From positions 372,001-436,000 of the forward strand of contig LR990730.1 of the NCBI GenBank assembly GCA_905142475.1: a DNA stretch of 64,000 nucleotides. The letters are read 5' to 3'. Numbering within the stretch: position 1 is the first letter of the stretch; every line of letters begins with the position of its first letter. The stretch comes from Xanthomonas hydrangeae. GTDB taxonomy: Bacteria; Pseudomonadota; Gammaproteobacteria; Xanthomonadales; Xanthomonadaceae. The position numbers were made by a program, and so were the translations under genes. Shown one piece after another: positions 41,131 through 48,822 of the stretch. The notes under the pieces were generated by a model. It searched no databases. It saw only the letters and a list, made by a program, of their open reading frames with translations, and was not told where the DNA came from.

Positions 41131-42048
41131 ATGCTGACCTTCTCCCGCTTCACCCGTTACTTCATCGAAGTGGCCCGCTGCGGCAGCATCCGCAAGGCCT
41201 CCGACGTGCTGCATGTGTCGGCCTCGGCGATCGACCGGCAGATCCTCAAGGCCGAGGAAGAACTGGGCGCGCAGCTGTTCGAGCGCCTGCCCGGCCGGCT
41301 GCGGCTCACTGCCGCCGGCGAGCTGCTGCTGGTGGACGTGCGCGGCTGGGAGAAGGCCTACGCCCGCACGCTGGAGCGCTTCGACGAGCTCAAGGGGCTG
41401 CGCCGCGGGCATGTGGAGATCGCCATGATCGACGCGCTCAGCGAGGGCGTGGTACCGGCGGCGGTGGCGGCGCTGGTGCAGGAGTACCCCGGCATCACCT
41501 TCAACCTGTCCACCGCGCGCAACCAGCGGGTGATGGAGATGGTGACCTCGGCCGATGTGGACATCGGCCTGCTGCTGGACCCGGTGAGCAGCGTGGACCT
41601 GGAGGTGCGCGCATTCGCCGACATCCCGCTGGGGATTGCGATGCCGGTGGGCCACCCGCTGAGCACCCGCACCGAGCTGCAGCTGAGCGAGACGCTGGAG
41701 CATCGGCTGCTGCTGCCGGCCGCTCCGCTGATCGTCGGCGAGCACGCCAAGGTGCTGTACCAGCGCCAGCACATCGACGTGAAGCGGCTGACTCATTGCA
41801 ACGACGTGCGCACCTTGCGCGGACTGGTGCGCGCCGGTGCCGGCGTGGGGCTGATGTCCTGGTTGGACGCTGCGCCGGACGTGGCCGATGGGCGACTGGC
41901 CTTCGTGCCGTTCCGCCAGCACCTGACCAAGCCGATGACGCTGGCGCTGTGCGTGGCCCCGCAACGGCAACTCTCGCGCTCGGCGCAGCTGGCGATCCAG
42001 GCGCTGGCGGCGAAGATCGATGCGATGGCGGTGCCGGTGGTGGGGTAG
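41131..42048 (+). CDS. LysR-family regulator, probably of vanAB
   Basis: A 305-residue LysR regulator. The helix-turn-helix reads YFIEVARCGSIRKASDVLHV, then SASAIDRQILKAEEELGAQL, and the effector domain starts near residue 90 with GHVEIAMIDALSEGVVP. It is divergent from vanA with 126 nt between the starts, the classic layout for LysR control of a neighbour. In pseudomonads vanAB is repressed by a GntR-type VanR, so a LysR regulator here is a different arrangement. ATG 41131 is the family N-terminus; the long open frame before it crosses vanA and is rejected. Confidence 0.9.
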   Translation: MLTFSRFTRYFIEVARCGSIRKASDVLHVSASAIDRQILKAEEELGAQLFERLPGRLRLTAAGELLLVDVRGWEKAYARTLERFDELKGLRRGHVEIAMIDALSEGVVPAAVAALVQEYPGITFNLSTARNQRVMEMVTSADVDIGLLLDPVSSVDLEVRAFADIPLGIAMPVGHPLSTRTELQLSETLEHRLLLPAAPLIVGEHAKVLYQRQHIDVKRLTHCNDVRTLRGLVRAGAGVGLMSWLDAAPDVADGRLAFVPFRQHLTKPMTLALCVAPQRQLSRSAQLAIQALAAKIDAMAVPVVG

Positions 42049-42116
42049 CCGCTCTTCCAGCGCCGGCAATCCCCACTGGTTACACTTGCCCGGCTCTCCC
42101 CACACGACACCGCAGC

Positions 42117-42923
42117 ATGCAGTTGATCGATATCGGCGCCAACCTCACCCACGACTCCTTCGACCGCGACCGCGATGCGGTTCTGCAACGCGCACGCGAG
42201 GCCGGTGTTACGCAACTGGTGATCACCGGCGCCAGCCGTGAGCACTCACCACTGGCGTTGCAACTGGCGCAACAACACCCGGGATTCCTCTACGCCACCG
42301 CCGGCGTGCACCCGCACCACGCGGTGGAATTCACCGCCGAATGCGAGGCCGAAATGCGCACGCTGCAGGCGCACCCGCAAGTGGTGGCGGTAGGCGAATG
42401 CGGGCTGGATTACTTCCGCGATTTCGCTCCGCGCCCGGCGCAGCACAGGGCCTTCGAACGGCAACTGCAATTGGCCGCCGACAACGGCAAACCGTTGTTC
42501 CTGCATCAGCGCGATGCGCACGACGACTTCCTCTCGATCATGCGCAGCTTCGATGGTCGCCTGGGCCCGGCGGTGGTGCATTGTTTCACCGGCACGCGCG
42601 AAGAGCTGTTCGCGTATCTGGACCGCGATTACTACATCGGCATCACCGGCTGGCTGTGCGACGAGCGTCGCGGTGCGCATCTGCGCGAGCTGGTGCGTTC
42701 GATTCCGGCCAACCGGTTGATGATCGAAACCGACGCGCCTTACCTGCTGCCGCGCACACTCAAGCCGATGCCCAAGGACCGCCGCAACGAGCCGATGTTT
42801 CTGTCGCATATCGTGGAAGAACTCGCACGCGATCGTGGTGAGGACGTGGCGCTGACCGCGGCCAATAGCACGGCGGCAGCAAGCGCATTTTTCCGCTTGC
42901 CCGCGCCTGCAGTCGTGGTGTGA
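42117..42923 (+). CDS. tatD: TatD-family metal-dependent hydrolase
   Basis: A 268-residue TIM-barrel hydrolase of the TatD/YcfH DNase family. Metal ligands are visible: the family-typical HxH region is altered here to DIGANLTHDSFDRD, GECGLDYFRDF carries Glu, LFLHQRDAH and VVHCFTGT carry His, and IETDAPYLLPRTL carries Asp. The sequence is closest to true TatD (opening MQLIDIGANLTHDSF). E. coli TatD has magnesium-dependent 3'-5' exonuclease activity and is not needed for Tat export. ATG 42117 is the family start; the frame is open far upstream across the LysR gene. It may be co-transcribed with that gene (gap 68 nt). Confidence 0.92.
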   Translation: MQLIDIGANLTHDSFDRDRDAVLQRAREAGVTQLVITGASREHSPLALQLAQQHPGFLYATAGVHPHHAVEFTAECEAEMRTLQAHPQVVAVGECGLDYFRDFAPRPAQHRAFERQLQLAADNGKPLFLHQRDAHDDFLSIMRSFDGRLGPAVVHCFTGTREELFAYLDRDYYIGITGWLCDERRGAHLRELVRSIPANRLMIETDAPYLLPRTLKPMPKDRRNEPMFLSHIVEELARDRGEDVALTAANSTAAASAFFRLPAPAVVV

Positions 42924-42941
42924 AGCGAGCGGCGTGGGCGA

Positions 42942-43610
42942 TCACGCCGCCAGCAATTCCCACCCTTGCGCGTCGCGTAGCCGCAACCCCGATTGCGGTG
43001 CATCCACGCTGATCCGCAAACCATCGGCCCAGGGTAGCTGCCGCTGTTGCGGAAACCAGCGCCGCGCCTGGTCGACCACGATCAACAGGCCCTGATCGTC
43101 ACCCAGCGCCACAAAGCCTTCCAGTGCAGGTGCAAACGGGTGCATGCCGAAGTGATTGGCGATGCTGCTGGTGACCGCCTCGACGTTGTTGCTGGGAAGC
43201 CCGATCTCGCTCAGGCACAGCAATTCCTCCCCATGAAAATCGCCTTGCCCGGTGGCTGTCTGTTGCAGCGCGTTGCGCGCGATCAGTTCCAGCACCGCCC
43301 CGTCGGGGCCGGCGAAATACACCGACTGCGACTGCCAGACGCCCCCCAGTTCAAACTGCCGACGGCCCTGCGGATCGGCCAGCAGCGTTGCGCGCGCGCC
43401 GATCCACTGCGCAGCTGCCTCGAAGCGGGACGGTGCCACGTTGAAGGCAAGATGCACACTGCCCACCGGCTGCTGTGCCTGCACGCATTCCAGCGTGCTC
43501 CAGCCGATGGAAATGGCGTTGCCGTGCTGCGGAAGCTGCAGCACATCGCGATAGAACCGCAGGCTGAGATCGAGGTCGAGGCAGGGCAGCAACAGATGGC
43601 GAAGATGCAT
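42942..43610 (-). CDS. VOC-superfamily protein (glyoxalase/dioxygenase fold)
   Basis: A 222-residue protein with two betaalphabetabetabeta modules. The first begins MHLRHLLLPCLDLDLSLRFY and has SVHLAFNV and QSVYFAGPDGAVLELIAR; the second begins LCLSEIGLPSNNVEAVTSSI. VOC members include glyoxalases, extradiol dioxygenases and bleomycin-resistance proteins; the His/Glu metal ligands cannot be assigned safely, so no reaction is proposed. ATG 43610 is chosen because similarity starts there; the frame extends 20 codons upstream. It is convergent with tatD. Confidence 0.82.
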   Translation of the reverse strand: MHLRHLLLPCLDLDLSLRFYRDVLQLPQHGNAISIGWSTLECVQAQQPVGSVHLAFNVAPSRFEAAAQWIGARATLLADPQGRRQFELGGVWQSQSVYFAGPDGAVLELIARNALQQTATGQGDFHGEELLCLSEIGLPSNNVEAVTSSIANHFGMHPFAPALEGFVALGDDQGLLIVVDQARRWFPQQRQLPWADGLRISVDAPQSGLRLRDAQGWELLAA

Positions 43611-43695
43611 GGCGGGCGCACGTGGCAGAAGGTGCACGTATTGAACGACCTCAATCGCGGTTGAGGTCAAGACGTGTTCAAGCCTGGATGCGGGC

Positions 43696-43759
43696 AGGAG
43701 CGCACTTGTGCGCGACGGGGCGTTACCGGGAAAGCCCCATCGCGCACAAGTGCGCTCCT
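43696..43759. repeat. REP-like palindrome (AGGAGCGCACTTGTGCGCGA type)
   Basis: AGGAGCGCACTTGTGCGCGA continued by CGGGG, and its near-perfect reverse complement ending GCGCTCCT, face each other with the centre CGTTACCGGGAAAG. It belongs with the palindrome at 35505-35572 and a degraded one near 58815-58850. Confidence 0.8.
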
Positions 43760-43800
43760 ACAACAGCCGCGGTGCGTTCGTTGGCTCAACTCAACCTCGC

Positions 43801-44688
43801 TTAAAGCACTTCTGCCAGCGCCCATAGATGCCGCACCAATGGCGCGGTTTCCAACGCACCGGGCGAGACCGCCAACGCAAGCCTTGCCAGCGGCATTTGT
43901 CCTTCGATGTCCAGATAGCGCACGCCGGGCAATTGCAGTTGCGCAGTGGAGGCGGGCACCACCGAGACGCCCAGTTCGGCGGCGACCAGATTGACGATGG
44001 ATGACATCTGCGGCGCGTCCTGGGTGATGCGCAAGGTCACGCCGGATGCGCGGCAGGCGGCGAGAATCTCGTCGTACAGACTCGAACCGAAGCTGCGCGG
44101 AAACAGGATGAACGGCTCGCCGGCCAGTGCCGCCAACGGCGCGCTGCTGCGTGCAGCCAGGCGATGCGCGGCGGGTACTGCGATCTTCATCGGCTCATCG
44201 GCAAAACGCAGCAGCTGCAGATCGGGCGGTGTGCTCAAGCCGTAACGCACAAACGCCGCGTCCAGGCGGCCATCTGCCAGTGCCACCAATAATCCGGCGG
44301 TGTTGGTTTCTTCCAGCAGCAACTCGACCTGCGGCCATTGCCGGCGAAAGTCGCGGATCAAATGCGGCACCAGCGGGTTGAACGCAGCCGAGGCGGTAAA
44401 GCCCAGGCGCAGCCGGCCGGATTCGCCACGCGCTACCCGGCGCGCCGTTTCGGCAGCGCGCTCCACATCGGCGAGCACGCGGCGCACCTCGACCAGGAAT
44501 GCCTCGCCGGCCGGGGTCAGCTCGGCGCCGCTGTGGGTGCGCCGGAACAGCGGCGTGCCCAGATCGCGCTCCAGCGCCTGGATCTGCTGGCTCAGCGGTG
44601 GCTGGCCGATACCGACCCGCGCTGCTGCCCGAGTGAAGTTGCCTTCTTCGGCGACAGCCAGGAAGTAGCGGAAGTGGCGAAGCTCCAT
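43801..44688 (-). CDS. LysR-family regulator (BenM/CatM-like)
   Basis: A 295-residue LysR regulator. The N-terminus MELRHFRYFLAVAEEGNFTR continues AAARVGIGQPPLSQQIQALE, the exact pattern of the BenM/CatM/HcaR subgroup that senses aromatic acids. The effector domain opens GRLRLGFTASAAFNPLVPHL. It is divergent from an MFS transporter (44786) and likely controls it. ATG 44688 is the family start; the frame continues about 160 codons upstream across the MFS gene as a shadow. Confidence 0.9.
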   Translation of the reverse strand: MELRHFRYFLAVAEEGNFTRAAARVGIGQPPLSQQIQALERDLGTPLFRRTHSGAELTPAGEAFLVEVRRVLADVERAAETARRVARGESGRLRLGFTASAAFNPLVPHLIRDFRRQWPQVELLLEETNTAGLLVALADGRLDAAFVRYGLSTPPDLQLLRFADEPMKIAVPAAHRLAARSSAPLAALAGEPFILFPRSFGSSLYDEILAACRASGVTLRITQDAPQMSSIVNLVAAELGVSVVPASTAQLQLPGVRYLDIEGQMPLARLALAVSPGALETAPLVRHLWALAEVL

Positions 44689-44785
44689 GCTATCTGTTCT
44701 GCATATGGCAACTGCCAGCATCATATATTGGACAGGGGGTGGTGGCAGGCGAATACTCGCCGTCCCACGTCTCAACATCGCCCCC

Positions 44786-46075
44786 GTGTCTTGTTCTGAT
44801 CGCCCCTCCGGCACGTCCCCGGATACTGCCGCAAGCCTCGCAACCCAGCCGCCTGCCATCGACGCGCCCGCCAGCGGCCGCATCCGGTTGGCATTGTTTC
44901 TGGCCGGCTTTGCCACCTTCTCGCTGCTGTACAGCGTGCAGCCGGTGCTGCCCGAATTTGCGCGCGCCTTCGGCGTGGACGCGGCCACCGCCTCGCTGCC
45001 GTTGTCGCTGGCCACCGGTGCGCTGGCGCTGGCGATCTTCTGCGCCGGCGCAGTGTCGGAAAACCTCGGCCGGCGCGGGCTGATGTTCGTGTCGATCGCA
45101 CTGGCCGCAGTGCTCAACCTGGTCGCCGCGTTCCTTCCGCATTGGGGTGCGTTGGTGTTGGTGCGTACCCTGTCGGGCATCGCGCTGGGCGGGGTGCCGG
45201 CGGTGGCGATGGTCTACCTGGGCGAAGAGCTGCCGGCCAACAAGATGGGTGCGGCCACCGGGTTGTATGTGGCCGGCAACGCCTTCGGCGGCATGAGCGG
45301 GCGCATCGTGATGAGCGTGCTGACCGATCATTACGACTGGCGCACCGCACTGGCGATGTTGAGCGTGTTCGACCTGCTGTGCGCGCTGGCGTTCTTCTGG
45401 CTGCTGCCACCCTCGCGCAACTTCGTGCGCCGGCACGGCATCAACCTGCGCTTCCATCTGCGTGCCTGGGCCGGGCATCTGCGCGATCGCAATCTGCCGT
45501 TCCTGTTTGCGTTGCCGTTTTTGTTGATGGGCGTGTTCGTCTGCCTCTACAACTACGCCGGCTTTCGGTTGGGCGGGCCGGAGTTCGGCTTGAGCCAGAG
45601 CCAGATCGGCATGATCTTCAGCGCCTATGTGTTCGGCATCGTCAGTTCGTCGGTGGCCGGTGCGGCGTCGGATCGTTTCGGTCGCGGCCCGGTGGTCACC
45701 ACCGGCATCGTGTTGTGCATGCTCGGCGTGGCGTTGACCCTGGCGCATGTCCTTGCGCTGGTGGTGGCCGGCATCGTGTTGTTGACGATCGGCTTTTTCA
45801 TCGCGCATTCGGCCGCCAGCGCCTGGGTGAGCCGGCTCGGCGGTGCGCATCGCAGTCACGCGGCGTCGCTGTATCTGTTGGCGTATTACGCCGGCTCCAG
45901 CGTGATCGGCGCGCTCGGCGGCTGGTTCTGGCAACACGGTGGCTGGGGCGCGTTGGTGGGCATGTGCCTGATGTTGCTGGCACTCGCCTTTGCGGCGGCC
46001 TACGTGCTGCGCCAACGCGCCGACGACGCGCGGCCTTACGGCCGGTTTGCCCCGCACCCTGCGCGGGGCGAGTGA
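44786..46075 (+). CDS. MFS transporter (YnfM-like)
   Basis: A 429-residue major facilitator protein with about 12 membrane segments after a polar N-terminus. FLAGFATFSLLYSVQPVLPE followed by FARAFGVDAATASLPLSLAT is the signature opening of the YnfM/arabinose-efflux-like group, and SENLGRRGLMF fills the helix 2-3 loop. The substrate is unknown; a divergent BenM-like LysR suggests an organic acid or aromatic. The start is uncertain: GTG 44786 fits the polar N-terminal length, while ATG 44687 would overlap the LysR start codon. Confidence 0.85.
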   Translation: MSCSDRPSGTSPDTAASLATQPPAIDAPASGRIRLALFLAGFATFSLLYSVQPVLPEFARAFGVDAATASLPLSLATGALALAIFCAGAVSENLGRRGLMFVSIALAAVLNLVAAFLPHWGALVLVRTLSGIALGGVPAVAMVYLGEELPANKMGAATGLYVAGNAFGGMSGRIVMSVLTDHYDWRTALAMLSVFDLLCALAFFWLLPPSRNFVRRHGINLRFHLRAWAGHLRDRNLPFLFALPFLLMGVFVCLYNYAGFRLGGPEFGLSQSQIGMIFSAYVFGIVSSSVAGAASDRFGRGPVVTTGIVLCMLGVALTLAHVLALVVAGIVLLTIGFFIAHSAASAWVSRLGGAHRSHAASLYLLAYYAGSSVIGALGGWFWQHGGWGALVGMCLMLLALAFAAAYVLRQRADDARPYGRFAPHPARGE

Positions 46076-46130
46076 TGCAGATCGACCAACGCATCTAAGC
46101 GCGACTGACAACACGACTGCACGGGGTTTG

Positions 46131-46568
46131 TCAGCCGCTCTGAGGCGCCCGCTTGCTGCGTTTGATCTGCGCTGCAGGCGATCGCGTTGTGGCTGCATCC
46201 GCCGCACCCTGCGCCAGGGTTTCCAGCAAACGCGCACGTCGCCGTTCCAGATCGGCCAGCTGGCGCTCGATCAGCTGCAGGCGTGCCCGATGCGCCTGCG
46301 CGGTTTCCGGGCACATCTGCGCGCCTTCCACCAGCCGCATGCAATCGGGGAAGCCGAGAATGTCGTCCAGGCTGAAGCCGGTGGCGATCAACCGCTGGAT
46401 CTGCCGCACCTGTGCAACGCAGGCGGCGGGAAACACCCGGTAGCCATTGGCGCTGCGCGAGGACGTCAGCAGGCCATGCGCGTCGTAGTGACGAATCGAG
46501 CGCACGCTGGCGCCGGTCTGCAGCGCCAGTGCGCCAATGCTCAGCGATGGTTCGGACGATCTCGTCAT
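46131..46568 (-). CDS. MerR-family transcriptional regulator
   Basis: A 145-residue MerR regulator. The DNA-binding part starts LSIGALALQTGASVRSIRHY and continues DAHGLLTSSRSANGYRVF; a dimerisation helix follows (AQAHRARLQLIERQLADLE). The C-terminal tail is short and Arg/Lys/Ala-rich with no metal-binding cysteine cluster apart from Cys in PDCMRL and AQMCPE, so an organic or redox signal is more likely than a metal. It is divergent from an exported alpha/beta hydrolase; the palindrome at 46601-46618 lies between them. ATG 46568 is the family start. Confidence 0.88.
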   Translation of the reverse strand: MTRSSEPSLSIGALALQTGASVRSIRHYDAHGLLTSSRSANGYRVFPAACVAQVRQIQRLIATGFSLDDILGFPDCMRLVEGAQMCPETAQAHRARLQLIERQLADLERRRARLLETLAQGAADAATTRSPAAQIKRSKRAPQSG

Positions 46569-46595
46569 GCGCCAAGCATACGTTGCACGCAACGC

Positions 46596-46626
46596 TTGAC
46601 CCTCACACTGGTGTGAGGCTCCAGGA
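46596..46626 (+). promoter_or_regulatory. MerR-type operator/promoter for the alpha/beta hydrolase
   Basis: TTGACC at 46596-46601 fits a -35 box, and the perfect palindrome CCTCACACTGGTGTGAGG (46601-46618) follows it. MerR regulators bind such dyads between -35 and -10 boxes set 19-20 nt apart. A -10 match at about 46621-46626 (CCAGGA) is poor, as expected of a promoter that depends on its activator. Confidence 0.6.
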
Positions 46627-46657
46627 TCGCGGCTCCCATTGTCCGGAGCTCACTGCG

Positions 46658-47593
46658 ATGTCTGTTCGCTTCCTCCCTGTCATCGGCACGCTGCCGATGC
46701 GCTACGCGCTGGCTTGCCTGCTGCTGGTTTCTTCAACAGTGGCTGCGGCGGGCCCCGCGGTCACACCTGCTGCCCGCAGCTACACCGTGACCGCGCCCGA
46801 TGGCGTCACCCTGGCCGTGCAGGAACATGGCGCCACCGATGGTCCGGCGATCGTGTTCGTGCACGGCCTGCTCGGTAGCCGCATCAATTGGGATGCGCAG
46901 CTGGCCGATCCGCGCCTGCAAGGCTATCGCCTGATCACCTACGACCTGCGTGGGCATGGCTTGTCCGGCAAGCCGACTGCAGCGTCGGCCTATCGGGATG
47001 GCATGCGCTGGGCTGACGATCTTGCTGCCGTGTTGAAAGCCGCAAACGCGCGTGACGCGGTGCTGGTGGGCTGGTCGCTGGGCGGTGCGGTGATCACCAA
47101 CTACCTCACGCGCCACGGCGATGCGGGGCTTGCGGGTGTGGTGTATGTCGATGGCGTGATCGAACTGCGTGCGGAACAGTTGGGCGCGCATCCGGCGATC
47201 TATCGCGATCTGGTCTCCGATGACTTGCGCACGCATCTGCAGGCGGTGCAGGACTTTCTGCGGCTGTGCTTTGCCACTCACCCGCCTGCACCGGTGTTCG
47301 ACACATTGCTGGCCAATGCATCGCTGGCCTCATGGGACATGCAGCGAGCCGTGCAAGGCATGTCGATCGATGTCGCCGGCCTGCAGCGCACGCGCCTGCC
47401 GGTGCTGCTGATGTATGGTGCACGCGATGCGCTGGTGACCACCGAGCCGGCGCTGGCGCGTGCGCGGCAATTGCAGCCGCGTGCGCAGACGCGCGTTTAT
47501 CCCGATGCCGGGCATGCGCCATTTGTGGAAGACAGCGTGCACTTCAATCAGGATCTGCTGCGCTTTGTCGCACAGGCCGACGCGGCCCACTGA
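46658..47593 (+). CDS. Exported alpha/beta-fold hydrolase
   Basis: A 311-residue hydrolase with an N-terminal signal peptide (MRYALACLLLVSSTVAAAG, cleavage near residue 33). Motifs: IVFVHGLLGSRINWD (oxyanion HG), the nucleophile elbow VGWSLGGAV (Ser in GWSLGG), the acid in MYGARDALVT and the histidine in DAGHAPFVED. This is the haloperoxidase/esterase type; the substrate is unknown. The operator between it and MerR suggests induction by a small molecule. ATG 46658 is preceded by CCGGAGC, GGAG 8-10 nt away. Confidence 0.87.
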   Translation: MSVRFLPVIGTLPMRYALACLLLVSSTVAAAGPAVTPAARSYTVTAPDGVTLAVQEHGATDGPAIVFVHGLLGSRINWDAQLADPRLQGYRLITYDLRGHGLSGKPTAASAYRDGMRWADDLAAVLKAANARDAVLVGWSLGGAVITNYLTRHGDAGLAGVVYVDGVIELRAEQLGAHPAIYRDLVSDDLRTHLQAVQDFLRLCFATHPPAPVFDTLLANASLASWDMQRAVQGMSIDVAGLQRTRLPVLLMYGARDALVTTEPALARARQLQPRAQTRVYPDAGHAPFVEDSVHFNQDLLRFVAQADAAH

Positions 47594-47710
47594 CGCCGCG
47601 TGACGGCATGCCCGATCTGGATTGCCCGCTGCGCTGCCGACAGGCGCGCAGCGGCCATTGGCCGGCGTGCGCGTCGGCCGATGGCCGCGCACCCATCTCG
47701 CCAACGGCGG

Positions 47711-48721
47711 TTACAAGGTTGGCGAGGTGCCGGCAGGCGCGGATCCGGTCGCCGGGTCGTACTGCGGATGGCTCGGGTCCATGCTGCGCGGCAGCGTGGA
47801 TGTGCCCGGCTGCAGCGCGCTTTCGTGCCAGGCGCGCACCAGCAGATCGCGCAGCATCGCCGCGCCATCGCCGGCAGTGAGATAGACCATCGCGCGGCCG
47901 TCGCTGCGGGCGGCATCGTCGAAGGCGCCGGCTTTTTCCAGGCGATACACCTGCTCGACACGGCCGGTACCGGTGTCGAGAAAGCCCAGGATCTGCTCGA
48001 ACACATCGCCCTGCTGATGCGCCAGGGCCGGCATGCGGCTCAGCAAATCGTGCGGGGTCAGCGCGATCTTGTCGACGTAGTCGCTCTCGAACTTGCCGTG
48101 CACCTTGGGGTCGGTGCTATAGCCGTTCGGGTTTGGCCCTTGCCAGCCATCGTGATGGATGCTGTCGTGTTGCGGCTGCGCGCCATCGCCGATGTAGTGC
48201 GCAAACCAGCTGACGAAGAACGCGCAGGTGCGTTCGAGTTCGCGCGTGTCCTGGCCCTTGGCGCGCAGCGTGCGGATCTGACGCATGGTGGCGACGATGC
48301 GCTCGTAACCCTCGGTAGCCGCGTACGGCAGGGTGCCGGCCCAGCGCACGTTCATGCGCTGCGCCAGTTGCGGGTCGCGCTTGGCGATGCGGCGCTGTTC
48401 GTCGTAGAGCGCCAGCACGAAGGCGTAACGCGAACGCGGCGGGTGTTGCATGAAGGAAAACTGCTCGCGGAACCAGCCGTGGTTGGGGTCTTCTTCGATC
48501 TTGAGAAACGGCTCGCTTTCGCTGCGCCAGCCATCCGGCAGGGTGGCACCGTCGGCAATCACCTGCGCGTACTGTTTGAGAAAGGCCGGGCCATCGTCGG
48601 GCAGGGCCTGCACCGCGGCGCGATTGATGGCGGCATGCGCGCGGTGGCCCCAGGCGGCGGCATTGCCGGAACAGGTGGCTGCTGCAAACAGCAGCGCACA
48701 GGCAAGACGGGAAGGTGTCAT
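47711..48721 (-). CDS. S1/P1-type periplasmic nuclease
   Basis: A 336-residue single-strand-specific nuclease. The signal peptide ends ...SGNAAA and the mature chain starts WGHRAHAAIN, whose N-terminal Trp and His are zinc ligands in this family. Further ligands are seen in FVSWFAHYIGDGAQPQHDSI (His, Asp, His). S1/P1 nucleases cut single-stranded DNA and RNA to 5'-nucleotides. It lies 101 nt downstream of a TonB-dependent receptor gene on the same strand, so digestion products may be taken up by that receptor (inference). ATG 48721 is set by the signal peptide. The C-terminal 40 residues are Pro/Ser/Thr-rich. Confidence 0.9.
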   Translation of the reverse strand: MTPSRLACALLFAAATCSGNAAAWGHRAHAAINRAAVQALPDDGPAFLKQYAQVIADGATLPDGWRSESEPFLKIEEDPNHGWFREQFSFMQHPPRSRYAFVLALYDEQRRIAKRDPQLAQRMNVRWAGTLPYAATEGYERIVATMRQIRTLRAKGQDTRELERTCAFFVSWFAHYIGDGAQPQHDSIHHDGWQGPNPNGYSTDPKVHGKFESDYVDKIALTPHDLLSRMPALAHQQGDVFEQILGFLDTGTGRVEQVYRLEKAGAFDDAARSDGRAMVYLTAGDGAAMLRDLLVRAWHESALQPGTSTLPRSMDPSHPQYDPATGSAPAGTSPTL

Positions 48722-48822
48722 GGCAGTCCTTGTGGCCTGCAGCGCGTATGCCACGTTGCAGGCGATGCATCGGGAACGTAAGGCGCTGACATCGAGCGAT
48801 ACAGCACTCAACGTCAGCGCAC

